Positions 54,311 to 64,000 of a stretch of 64,000 nt of DNA are shown piece by piece. The notes below the pieces were generated by a model, which was given only the letters and a program-made list of their open reading frames with translations, had not been told where the DNA came from and searched no databases. The stretch lies in NCBI GenBank assembly GCA_009760855.2, contig WPIO01000070.1:1792501-1856500 (forward strand). Reading direction: 5' to 3'. Source of the DNA: Cristatella mucedo (taxonomy: Eukaryota > Bryozoa > Phylactolaemata > Cristatellidae). Numbering within the stretch: the stretch's first letter is position 1; each line of letters begins with the position of its first letter. The translations under genes and the position numbers were made by a program.

Positions 54311-55977
54311 CTCTTGACCGAGGAGACGGGAAGGCCACGTGGCTTTTAAGGCCCTCTCCAATCATCCTGGAGAGATTACGATTTGCATTCATCGTGCATG
54401 CCCCGTGCTATGCTCCTCATTGCGATGCCACCGTGCTACCCTGTTCGGACTGCTGTTGCTGCTTTATACACTATGTTCCGACACTAGCCGATGGCCCGTT
54501 GGGCTAAGCTTGGCATTTCACAATACAGTTGGGCTGATTAATTACTTCTAGCACTAACTTTGCAAACTGTTGCTTGATTCATACCATACTTTTAGTCTCA
54601 AGTCTCCCATTGTCTCAAAGATCAGCATGAAGAATTATTTCTTTACCCTGCAGTGCATTGGCTCATTGTTGCATTTTTTCCTTCTCGAATTTTCCTTTCA
54701 AAATCATTCTTAGCTATGAGAGTTGACTTTCGTCCAAAATTCAGGCTGTGATCATCATCTTCGTCCTAGGTCGAGTCAAAATCAACTAATGGCTGCAACA
54801 TTAATTAAACTGAACTATCGAAATTATTAACTAATCAGTGTCACTTAGCTATGCGTAGTTGTCGTTCTTTCAACCTTTGCTAAGCTCTCCCATCGCAGGT
54901 ATCGTGATGTCCCTATTTTGCTCTATTTATAATAAACCGGAAGCTGTTTAAACAGTCTTGCTTACGTAAAGGTCCTAGAGCCATAGAGGTCTGCTCACCT
55001 GCCAATTTGGATTGAGCAATTAACAATCGTCTGCTGCTGGCATTGAATCTATGACTTGGATCGTGAAATGTGCACACTTCAACTCTGGGCCAAGAACCGA
55101 CGACCTCATAATATTAGGTAAGCAGTTGGGGAGCCTAAACCTCACCTGTGTTGCCGCACGTGAGTCCACATAATGCTTCATGTTCAGCTTTCAAAGCAGA
55201 TGTGGGCAAAGGAATTTTCATGTGAAAAAGGATATCTCTTTTCTCTCGCCTGCTATGTTGCTATGCTATATGGCTATGCTGTGTAGCTATGCTAACAAAG
55301 TTGAGTATTAACATTTTGTTGTAGAAGCCAAGTGCTTGCCTTACAATGCTGAAATATGAATATCGCACCAGTAAACCAGGCCATACTAGACCTCTAAACT
55401 GGACCATTCTTGAGTGCAAATCGATGGGCACACTTTTTTCTACACGGCATTGCAAGGGAGTAAGTAAGAGAGTACGGGAGACGTGTGAGTGGCCATTCAT
55501 TCATAGTTTGCTGGTACTCTCGCTTATTAATATTAGCACCTGCCTCCACACAGCACAGGAAGCAGCACTGTGTGCAGCTCTATTGTGAATACCTGTGATA
55601 AATGTCAAATTTAAAGCACTACCCCATTTGGTATGGAAGTCTCCACATGCCAGTTCATAGAGGGCTGGGCTTCCACTGAGCATATTTATTCAAAGCGAGA
55701 TTGCTTTGATGTCTGGGTTTGGCAAACTTCTGGGAAGCTGACAGCAGTCGGAGCTTCTGGTTCGATCCTCGATCCAGTTAGTTTTGCTGCGATTGTTGAG
55801 CATGAATGGTTACCTTCTACCTTCGTGAAAGTATTGAGAAACTGTATAGTATTGAGTAAAGTATTGAGAAACTATCTTCTCGTGAAAGTATTGAGAAACA
55901 CCTATTCTGCTTGTGCATTGTGTGACACCTGGTGGAGAGCATACAACTCTTGCATTAAGCGTACATTGCAGAGGGTC
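54311..55977. other. Unassigned sequence
   Basis: Only short frames. At 55830-55900 the phrase gtgaaagtattgagaaac is repeated three times over about 75 bases. Confidence 0.5.
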
Positions 55978-56596
55978 CGCAGCTAGGCTTGTCTGTCGTG
56001 AGCGTCGCAGTTGCCACATTACTCCACTTCTCGCCGACCTGCACTGGCTACCAGTCAAGCAACGGATTGACTTCAAGGTTTTGTCGCTCACTTTAAGTAA
56101 CCTTATTCTTTGGTTCCAGCCTATCTCTCAGATCTACTCCCCCATCAGGCCAAGCATCGTACCACCTGCTTTTCGGAATCCAACAGTCTACAAATACCCC
56201 GTACAAACCTCAAATCCTTTGGAGACCGTGCATTTAGTTCGTATGCTCCCAAAGCCTGGAACTCCCTCCCGACCTGCGTCATAACATCCCCTGACCTGAC
56301 CACATTTAAAAAGAATTTAAAAACACATCTATTTAGGACAGCATTTAGTGGGTCCCTATGATTCGTCCTTCATGTGCTTATGCCTGCTGACACTGTGCAT
56401 GCTGCCACTAACTACATTTGCATGCTGACCCTGTGCATGTCACCCCTAACCATGTTATTCATTTTGTTTGCTTATCAAGCATGATTTTACTCACCATTCA
56501 ATTGCATTTCCCTTTGCAGCAAATGTAAAGCGCGTAGAAAGAGATTGAGTTCTCTGAGGGCGCTTTACCAAGTGCATTATTATTATTATATTATTA
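55978..56596 (+). pseudogene. LINE family 1, ORF2 C-terminus plus 3' end
   Basis: It starts at [20 protein letters not shown], frameshifts at about 56094 (ctttaagtaacc for the usual cttttaggtctc), then reads to [17 protein letters not shown] with the native stop, 3' UTR and ATT tail. It is otherwise well preserved. Confidence 0.9.
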
Positions 56597-57080
56597 GGGC
56601 ATTTCGGTCATTACAGTTTTTCGAGTGATTGGGTTAGGCATAGCACATTAAACTGGCTTCAGAACTTTGTCGAGGGCACAGTGGCCTGTTCAGCACTGGT
56701 GTGGGACCAAATCAAAGGACGGATGTACGCATTGCAAAGAGCAGCCAAGAAGCCATCATCCAGAGCGTCCGATATGTCAACAAACAGACGAGGTTGCTCT
56801 GCTGCTCAGCCTTCAAGGGTGCGAGCCAGCAGAAGTTCGTCCGAACTATCCGTCGGTCATAGGTCATAGGTCAGCCTCCATGTCAACCTCCACACTGACG
56901 TGGATGTTCAGCTGTAATCGTAAGGCAGCTTCGTGCTTGTTACTGAGCGAGAGACTGGGAGACGGTCAAGAAAACTCCACAAAGTACTTGGCGCCAAGAT
57001 TTCTCTCATCTGTCGACAACCGGTCGCTCTATGTGTCTCCCCATAGATGCTGTGATGCATAGATGATGTGTCTGCCCGTA

Positions 57081-57116
57081 ATAATAATGCATTTGATATA
57101 GCGCCCTCAGATAACT

Positions 57117-57173
<57 letters not shown>

Positions 57174-57208
57174 GGTACTTTTCATTTGCTACAAAGGAAC
57201 CGTAGATG
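57081..57208 (-). mobile_element. LINE family 1, 3' tail expanded by a CT microsatellite
   Basis: The minus-strand tail begins aataataatgcatttgata on the + strand. Where other copies read atctctttctagg, this copy has a pure CT run (57119-57172) before aggtacttttcatttgct. Confidence 0.8.
57119..57172. repeat. CT microsatellite inside a LINE tail
   Basis: About 27 CT units between the two conserved halves of a family 1 LINE tail. Confidence 0.95.
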
Positions 57209-57339
57209 TTGTGTCTGCCCATAGATGTTGCAGAATAGTGCTTTCTGCTAGCCTTCGGCCCCGTACTGGCTGTTCTTTACCACGACGTTAGTCTTGTAGC
57301 AGAATTTTTAGACGTATCAAGGTTCTTAATGTGTTGCAG

Positions 57340-57557
57340 TTCGGTCCAGGAGCAGGTGGCAGCCTGCCATGGCGGCCTCTCTCGAGCCGTTTCCTCATTC
57401 AATCACCGGTTCCATCATCAATTCGTGCAGAAGTTAGGGGTTACCAAGATGACAAACATTCGCTACACCAAACTTCACCGCTCGAAAGGGTTTACATTGC
57501 AATTCACGCAGCGTGGGCTGTAGCAAGAGCTCTTGGCTTTAGGTTAAAGACGATTAT
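57340..57557 (+). CDS. Candidate exon of an unidentified gene
   Basis: The acceptor is aatgtgttgcag and the donor is GTGAGT at 57558, followed at once by a CT microsatellite. Seventy-two open codons plus two bases start FGPGAGGSLPWRPLSSRFL and include ERVYIAIHAAWAVARALGF near the end. Composition looks protein-like and no mobile-element similarity was seen. A second frame is also open across most of the segment, which weakens the case. I do not recognise the family. Confidence 0.35.
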
Positions 57558-57564
57558 GTGAGTA

Positions 57565-57565
57565 C

Positions 57566-57610
<45 letters not shown>

Positions 57611-57645
57611 TCTCTCTCTCTCACTCTCTCTTTCCCATTCTCTCC
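57565..57645. repeat. CT microsatellite
   Basis: A CT run with ctca and ttt interruptions begins seven bases after the donor of the candidate exon at 57340-57557. No LINE tail sequence flanks it. Confidence 0.9.
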
Positions 57646-57855
57646 TCCCTCGTCTCTCCTGCTGAGACTTGTTCGGGAGCAAAAGGAAGTGGGCTGCTGA
57701 CGAACTGCTTACCAGCATCTGAGCATCACCTCTTTACCTCCTCTTCCTCATCTGCTGCGAATGCTATTTTTTAATATTTGCTTGACTCGCTGTAAGAGGC
57801 TTCTTGGAGCTTTCCAGCAACGGTAGACCGAGTAAGAAAGGGTTAATAGGCAGGC

Positions 57856-58012
<157 letters not shown>

Positions 58013-58687
58013 GGGCTTCGAAGGTTGGTTTCACAGGAAATAGCTTCCCTTTTGGCTAGCTCAGCTTAATTGGAAGGAGAAATAGCTGACTTCCTAGCAG
58101 CTGCACAGGTCAACTGCTGGGAGCCTGCACGGGCCATGTCTTACCATCGGTGTCTTACTATGTCTTTCCGTAGTGGCGATGGCGTGCACAACGCTGCTAA
58201 ATGATAACTGCCTCGGCTAATGCTGTAACGCCTGCCGCAGGGTCAACATAAGGGTATTGCTGACGTACATCGCGGTGGATTTCTGGACAATAAAGAAGTG
58301 GTTTAACTTCGTGTTTGCACCGAATCGCCTCCTACAACCTGCAGAGCTGTGCTTGGCACCAACTCAAAAACCCGAACCTGTCCTACAAAGAACAGTTAAG
58401 TAGCCATCAATGCAGCTCGTGTCAACAAACAGACGAGGCACATTGCCACACAAAAAATGATATGGCCAAGGAGAGTTCACTCTCTTTGCAGTCTCGTGGG
58501 CGAAGAACACTATTAACGCTAGTTTATCGCTCGCTGGTCCAAATACCTGGCTCGAGATCAGACGTCGCGTTACTAGCGAAAACTCGCGCAATGCCGTAGC
58601 TTGGTTGCCTTGCTAGAATGTTTTGCAAGTAGCTATAGTGGGGCCACGGCCTGCAGCCTTCTTCTCTTCAGCTGCTCCTTGACGCGA

Positions 58688-58785
58688 GGTAATAAAGATA
58701 ATATTTATAATAACTACGATTCGCATTGCACCATCAGAGAGCTTGACATCTTTCCAGGCACTTTGCATATGCTGTAAAGGAACCG
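58688..58785 (-). mobile_element. LINE family 1, diverged 3' tail
   Basis: The minus-strand tail is recognisable from caccatcagagagcttgaca and caggcactttgcatatgctg, with an A/T-rich end at 58688. Confidence 0.6.
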
Positions 58786-58929
58786 TGAAGGTGATGGGTG
58801 ACAGCGTTGGTAACTCACGAAACGAAACGCAAGCGGATGTCGCCAAGCTTACGAGTGAGCTCCGTAGCGCTTCCGTTACTGTCACGGCTGCGTTGAATAG
58901 CACACTGATAATTTAAGCTACATTCCGGA

Positions 58930-58970
58930 TAATAATAATACATTTGATAAAGCGCCCTCAGAGAACTCAA

Positions 58971-59052
<82 letters not shown>

Positions 59053-59075
59053 GTTGCTTTACATTTGCTGCAGGT
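58930..59075 (-). mobile_element. LINE family 1, 3' tail expanded by a CT microsatellite
   Basis: Intact flanks (aataataatacatttgataa, agcgccctcagagaactcaa, then tagttgctttacatttgctg) enclose a run of about 37 CT units at 58977-59051 at the same point as in the copy at 57081. Confidence 0.85.
58977..59051. repeat. CT microsatellite inside a LINE tail
   Basis: About 37 CT units between the two halves of a family 1 LINE tail. Confidence 0.95.
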
Positions 59076-59879
59076 TTCAGTTGTGCCAAGGATTATCTGG
59101 CTCAAGACTAGGTCAAAACTCGAACTGCAGTACTCCGCTTGCTCCGCGAGTTCTGATCGCCATCACCTTTTCTATCTTTCCCCGGACCGAGCTTACGCTG
59201 CTCATTCAGGCACTCCCTTCTAATGACTGGTCTGTCGGTGCATCGTCGTGGTGTATATGGCGAACCTTTTGGCCAGAGTGACAGCAGGATGGCTCCAGAA
59301 CTTCCGGTACTTCCAGGTCTTTCCAGCTGAAATCACTCATCCAAACTCCGAGATCGTGCTGCTCCGAGGCGGCTAAGCTGTATGCGATGGGGTCGTTAGT
59401 TCACTGGTTCAGGTTGCACTCGGTAAGCTATTTCAGATGCACCCTGCGGTGGCGAAAACTTTTCGACTGGTCGAATTTTAGCGTGCAATATTCCTCAGTG
59501 CTCTTGTCGATCCAACTTTCGTTCCCGACCTATAAAGTGCCCCCATGGAAACATCAGGGGTTCTGATCTGATGGCCTTGACTTTTGATGCTTTCGACGCC
59601 GCCGCCTCAGTCTCCCCTGTGGATCGTAAGAGCAATTGCACAGCGATCATACTTCCGCAGAATTCTATACCGGACTATTGAATCTCCCTTGATAAAATTA
59701 ATGAATGTCAAATTGCCTTCTTTAGATGGGCTGGCCAAGACTCAACAACCGTGTCTTAGACGGTAGAATACAGCGTAATTAGGTGAAGGTCTTAACTGAG
59801 TATTAACAGGGGCCAGTGGGAAATGTACTCAAAAAAATGGATAACTTTATCTGACCTTTATCGGTCCACTGCCAGTTTG

Positions 59880-60110
59880 CTTGCGTAACGATTCGCCAAT
59901 TCGCCCCGGAACCTCGATGAGGTGCACCCTCGGCTCTGTCGGCCCTTCCGTTCCCCACGCGGCGGCGGCGGCGGCAGCGAACGCCCACTATTGGCGAGCC
60001 GGGAGCGGCGAGCCGAGAGCGGCGAGCGAAGCTGGCAGTAAGAGGCCCAGTGCTGCCAGCGAACGCCCTGCATCTCTCCACCCATCACTTTAACAGTGCC
60101 TGACAGAGCG
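59880..60110. promoter_or_regulatory. CG-rich block, possible promoter or 5' exon region
   Basis: The block holds a (ggc)n run (cggcggcggcggcggcagcg) and repeated gagcggcgag units with many CG dinucleotides, standing out from the AT-richer surroundings. Short open frames on both strands are compositional. No start site or TATA box is evident. Confidence 0.3.
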
Positions 60111-60362
60111 AAGGTGACACTTCCGGATGCTCGCAGCTGCCGAGTAGTGGTCGGGCACTATTGTCACGTGACGCTGCTACAAATGCTCTGCTTGCAGAAT
60201 CAGTCAGGTATGTTTATACTTGCAGACATACAGCCTACGTGGCCCCAACCCTATTGATTGTAAATCAAAAGTGCCTTTGAATTGTACAACTACTTTCGCT
60301 CCATGCTAGGCCAATATATCGTGCAGTAGCCAGTTTTAAGTTAATCCTAATATATTGAGAGT

Positions 60363-60442
60363 AATAAGAATAAGTATTTGTGTAACGCCTTCGGAGAACT
60401 TAATTTCTTTTTAGGCACTTCACACAAGCTGCAAAGGAAGCG
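60363..60442 (-). mobile_element. LINE family 1, short diverged 3' tail
   Basis: It matches at gagaacttaatttctttttag and gctgcaaaggaagc. The tail end reads aagtatttgtgtaacgcctt. Confidence 0.55.
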
Positions 60443-60945
60443 AGACCGTATGATTCGCTGGGTTCGCCTAGTCGATTGCTCGTGAGAGTTCGGAGGTTTC
60501 GCAGCGAACCAATCGCAGCGCTTACTATCGAGCGGCGTTGCTCTTGATGTGGATTGCTAGATCCGGGGCTGCATCGACTTCCCTGGCAGGACAGAACAAG
60601 GCTGCAAACGCTGCTCATACAACGGTGTTAGTCTCAGCCGACGTGCTACAAATACCGGTCAAGCCCTGGGCCGGATATCGCGGCCGGTGACTTGCAGCTA
60701 CCACACCAATGCTCGCAGGCATGCTGACAGTAGCTGAACGCCGCAGCGGCGAAGAAAGTTCACTGCTTTACCAAGAAACTCTTTCACTGTTCAGTTTATC
60801 AAGGTACTGTTTCACTTTTATCGTATCCTATATTTCTTCAGCATAACCCAAACGTGCGAAAAAGCTGTTGATGGTTTCTGGAATTGAATGTGAGTGTGAT
60901 TGTATTGCAAGTTGCTTTCCTTCCGCGGCAGTAATATTAAAAATA

Positions 60946-60990
60946 CATTTGACATAGCACGCTCACAGAACTTCCCCTCTCTCTCCCTCT

Positions 60991-61053
<63 letters not shown>

Positions 61054-61095
61054 AGGCACTTTACATTTACTGCAAAGGAAGCACGATCGGCAGAT
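60946..61095 (-). mobile_element. LINE family 1, 3' tail expanded by a CT microsatellite
   Basis: The flanks aatacatttgacatagcac and aggcactttacatttactgc enclose a CT-rich run at 60975-61053, again at the AGAGA position of the tail hairpin. Confidence 0.8.
60975..61053. repeat. CT microsatellite inside a LINE tail
   Basis: CT units with a few ccct, cttc and cttt interruptions inside a family 1 LINE tail. Confidence 0.95.
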
Positions 61096-61199
61096 TGCTT
61101 ATTTACTCATTGAAAACAGTGTTCCAAGAAGTACGCATGTCTTCACACATCTTTGAGGTGTAAGCATTTATGAAATATCAATCTGCCTATTGAGGTCAA

Positions 61200-61714
61200 T
61201 GTTCTGTCACTTACTTTTAGGTCTCTTAATTCTTTGGCTCTAGCCTACCTGGCGGAAATACTCCCCTACCACACAAAGCAGCTCACCATCCGCTTTTCTG
61301 AGTCAAATCATTTAGCTATTCCTCATTCAAATCTCAAATCTTTTGAAGATACTTCCTTTAGAACGTATGCCCCCAAAACCTGGAGTCCACTCCCGACTGT
61401 CATCGCGACATCCCTTGATATGACGACATTTAAAACGAAGCTTAAAACACGCCCGTTTTACAGCATCTGGCGGGCCCTCACAATTCGTCATTAGCGGGCT
61501 TATGCGTGCTGACACTGTAACTGCCGCTACTAACCGCGTGTACGTGTTGACCCTACGCATGCGACATCTAACAATATCATGCTCGATGACGTTGCGAATG
61601 TTACTACTAATCATTTTGTCATGCTTTGGTTACAGCGTCTGTAAAGTGCCTAGCAAGAGATTCAGTTCTCTGAGGGTTCTATGCAAATGTATTACTATTA
61701 TTATTACTATTATT
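61200..61714 (+). pseudogene. LINE family 1, diverged ORF2 end and 3' UTR
   Basis: An open stretch reads LAYLAEILPYHTKQLTIRFS, HSNLKSFEDTSFRTYAPKTW and TTFKTKLKTRPFYSIW, aligned to the family C-terminus but clearly diverged. The 3' UTR (cttatgcgtgctgacactgt) and a tail to ttattattattg follow. Confidence 0.75.
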
Positions 61715-61739
61715 ATTGAGCACTCCGTGTGAAAAAGAC

Positions 61740-62580
61740 AGTCGGACCGGAATCCTTCCGCTACTGTTGCTCAGAGCTCCGCCCGAGTGCAAAGTGGCGC
61801 TCCAAGTAATCTTACTTCGGTTCACTTTGTCGCATTTTGAGCGTAAAACTTTTCTGTGGACGCTCAGTTACCTCAGGCCGCGCGTTGAGAGACCTCGCGC
61901 CTCGAAACGCGCCGTTCCTCCGCAGCGGGCTTCCCTTCCGCCGCAACAATTCCGGTCGTCGATCGTCTGGGCTCTCGTCACTTCCGCGAGCTACCGTGGG
62001 CAGCACTCACTTCCGGCGCTCGTGACTCCACACTCGTGGCGACTTCTTTGTTTTTTTTCGCCGCACTTCATCCCCGGTCGCCGCTTCATTCTCTCTCGGC
62101 ATGGCCGCCGCGGCCGCGTTTGTCGCGAGTCTCTCCCGTTTTCTGCCTACTTCCTACTTCTGCCTTTCCGCGAGCGTCGCTGAACTATAAGTATCACGCT
62201 GCACGTTTTCTACGACTGGCAGTACACGCCTCTCACGCGCCTTACTGTCCGGCCTACTTTACTGCGCGGAGCTCAGTTCGCAAAAACACGCTTTCTCCCC
62301 GCTCATTGCGCCCGACCGTATTTCAAGCGGTCCTCCAAACCTCTCGCGATCTGCGCGCGGTCATTTCTTACCGCTGCCGGCGCTTCTACCTTCGTTTTGT
62401 CAGCCTGTGCCTATGCCCACGTGCCCATGCGGCTAAACTGCCGCCGACGTACAGCTATAATTACTATATTAGGCGGCTGTTTGTAGCCGCGCACGCCCTA
62501 CGGCCCTCGTCGTTCGAATGTGTCAGCCGATTTGCAGACCCTGCGCCGGTCGGTGTGCTATTTTTCTTCTCGTAGTGCAC
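61740..62580. promoter_or_regulatory. CG-rich region, possible promoter
   Basis: Dense CG dinucleotides (for example ggccgcgcgttgagag, catggccgccgcggccgcg) and several cttccg/cttccggcg ETS-like sites occur. A 179-codon open frame (62036-62575) shows no recognisable domain and has skewed composition, so I do not call it a gene. LINE tails border the region on both sides. Confidence 0.35.
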
Positions 62581-62756
62581 TCGCTTGTTTCGCTGGCGCA
62601 GAAGCCCGCAAGTCTTCCTTAGTGACAGACTGTGTGCTACTTTTGTCTTTACTAATTTACGTTCTCTCGCTTAGCGCTTAAAGCTTGTAAGGACAGCAGC
62701 TGCATCTTGGCCCTGCTGTAATGCCCACTTGCTCCCTGGCGAAGAGCGTAAGTACG

Positions 62757-62928
62757 AGAGCATTCCGCTAACCGCATGCTGACCCTGTACATGTTAGTCC
62801 TAACCCTGTTATTTATGTTGTTTATTAAGCATGACATTACCAACCATTCAATCGTGTTTGCTTTGCAGCCAATGTAAAGCACCTAGAAATAGATCGCGTT
62901 CTCTGAAGGCGCTGTATCAAGCGTATTA

Positions 62929-62958
<30 letters not shown>
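62757..62958 (+). mobile_element. LINE family 1, 3' UTR fragment
   Basis: It begins at the 3' UTR (ctaaccgcatgctgaccctg) and ends in a long (att)n run. It interrupts CG-rich DNA and is followed at once by a family 2 tail. Confidence 0.8.
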
Positions 62959-62959
<1 letters not shown>

Positions 62960-62964
62960 CCTTT

Positions 62965-63195
62965 CCATCCGTCCTGAGCGGCTACTTCCATGCTACTTAC
63001 TACCTCCAACTACTCTCCTGACTCTGCACTACTTCTAAATTTCGCTCTCTGTTGCGAGAGATGTAAACTGTTCTCTACCGAATTCGCACCGAAAGCCGCA
63101 TAGGCTGTGAGTGCGCTATGTAAAACTTTCCTGCGTAGCACCCACATTGCCTTTGTGGCATAGCGGAGTTACCGACGGACGTATATTACATTACT
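62965..63195 (+). mobile_element. LINE family 2, 3' end fragment
   Basis: It matches the copy at 48630 from gagcggctacttccatgcta through ccgaaagccgcataggctgt to gagttaccgacggacgtata. No coding part remains. Confidence 0.75.
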
Positions 63196-63559
63196 ATAGA
63201 ACTATAGAAGGCATTTATTTCTGTATCGCCTACTGCGAGCAGCAAGGTCCATCTGTCACTAAAGAACCGAGGCTCCAGCTTCTCTCAACTTTAAAATGTG
63301 GCCGCCGTGAGAGGTCGCAGCCAGAGTTGAGAGAAGACGTACAGTGAGTCCGCCTGGTACCGTCTCACAGTTGAGCAACCGCTTCAGAATGGCAGTTTAC
63401 TCGATTGAACTAACGCGACGATTGCCTTTCTGGGACCGCGCAGGCTGTTTGTAGCCCTGGTGTTGCGCTTACAACTAAAGTGACTTTCTTAATGACCTCG
63501 GAGTCTGAATAATAATTTATTCGTAAGACTGTGAGCAAGCAGAAGAGGCAAGCAGAAGA

Positions 63560-64000
63560 AATTCTTGCATTCACGAGCGCCCCCTGCAGCGTAGCCAGAA
63601 TGGCGTCAATGCCCAACGCAGAGGCACCGGAAAGAACATTCTACATTCTCTCTTCTTATTAAAGAATTTGCTACATATAAGTGTACGCGGATTCCTCAGA
63701 AGAGCCCCCCCCCCCCGAGCGTTAGCTCGCCTGCCCTGCGAGGTTAGCCGCCGCCCGCACGTTTCAGTGCACTGGCCTCTGTGCAGGACTGCCTTCTGTG
63801 CCGACGCAGCGCCTCATTGCGCTGGCTTCCAGCGAGACGACGAGAAGAGGAGCGTCTAAGAGCGGCCGGGTGGTGCAGCGAAGCCAGCGAACCGGTACGA
63901 TTTTTGACCCTCTTTCACCGTTCTCGGCGGCAGCAGGGTTTCTTGCCATCGCGGTGAGAGTACATTCCGACCTCCGACAGGTGCACGCCTGCCGTCGCCA
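63560..64000. promoter_or_regulatory. CG-rich right end of window
   Basis: CG-rich sequence (cccgcacgtttcagtg, gaagaggagcgtctaagagc) continues to the window edge, with a C-run at 63705-63717. It may be the start of another gene's promoter, but nothing specific is visible. Confidence 0.25.

Noticed and set aside
62036-62575. 179-codon open frame
   Set aside because: CG-rich, Arg/Ser/Ala-skewed, no recognisable domain or splice support.

Overview
The window looks like nuclear DNA of an invertebrate animal with a large, repeat-rich genome. It has spliced genes with very small exons and multi-kilobase introns, polymerase-III-type SINEs, many 5'-truncated L2/CR1-group LINEs ending in (ATT)n, palindromic DNA elements and long microsatellites. 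I see no bacterial operon, CRISPR array or viral gene. The species cannot be named from the sequence alone.

The one gene identified with confidence is MAK16, a nucleolar factor for 60S ribosomal subunit assembly, on the + strand. Seven exons (1222-1354, 10360-10443, 13432-13486, 20295-20369, 20638-20787, 32280-32345, 39530-39853) join in one open frame of 295 codons including the stop. Its 5' exons lie upstream of the window. Its introns, up to 11.5 kb, are filled with mobile elements. An AATAAA sits 282 bases past the stop. An acidic segment at 38637-38703 and a 24-base segment at 31734-31757 are unproven extra exons.

Two LINE families dominate. Family 1 has about 28 fragments on both strands, the longest at 1959-3660 and 45725-47719, all broken. 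Family 2 has five fragments (13950-14340, 28105-28885, 48630-49555, 52199-52748, 62965-63195). They are nested in both directions: family 1 in family 2 at 28623-28790, family 2 in family 1 at 52199-52748. Two tRNA-derived SINE families are scattered through the window. The SINE-2 3' end is clearly homologous to the family 1 LINE tail, so the LINE probably mobilised the SINE.

Other elements are a large interrupted foldback palindrome (3915-5480) with a relative at 25022-25740, two short inverted-repeat elements (19396-19635 and 37167-37279), a Tc1/mariner transposase remnant (40605-40676), an exact-length 100-base tandem duplication (13055-13254), and TA, GA and CT microsatellites, several of which start inside or at the ends of LINE or SINE tails.

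Downstream of MAK16 (40.2-64 kb) no gene could be named. Two segments with good splice signals and uninterrupted frames (48297-48379 and 57340-57557, + strand) may be exons of an unidentified gene. The right end (59.9-60.1, 61.74-62.58 and 63.6-64 kb) is rich in CG dinucleotides and may hold a promoter.
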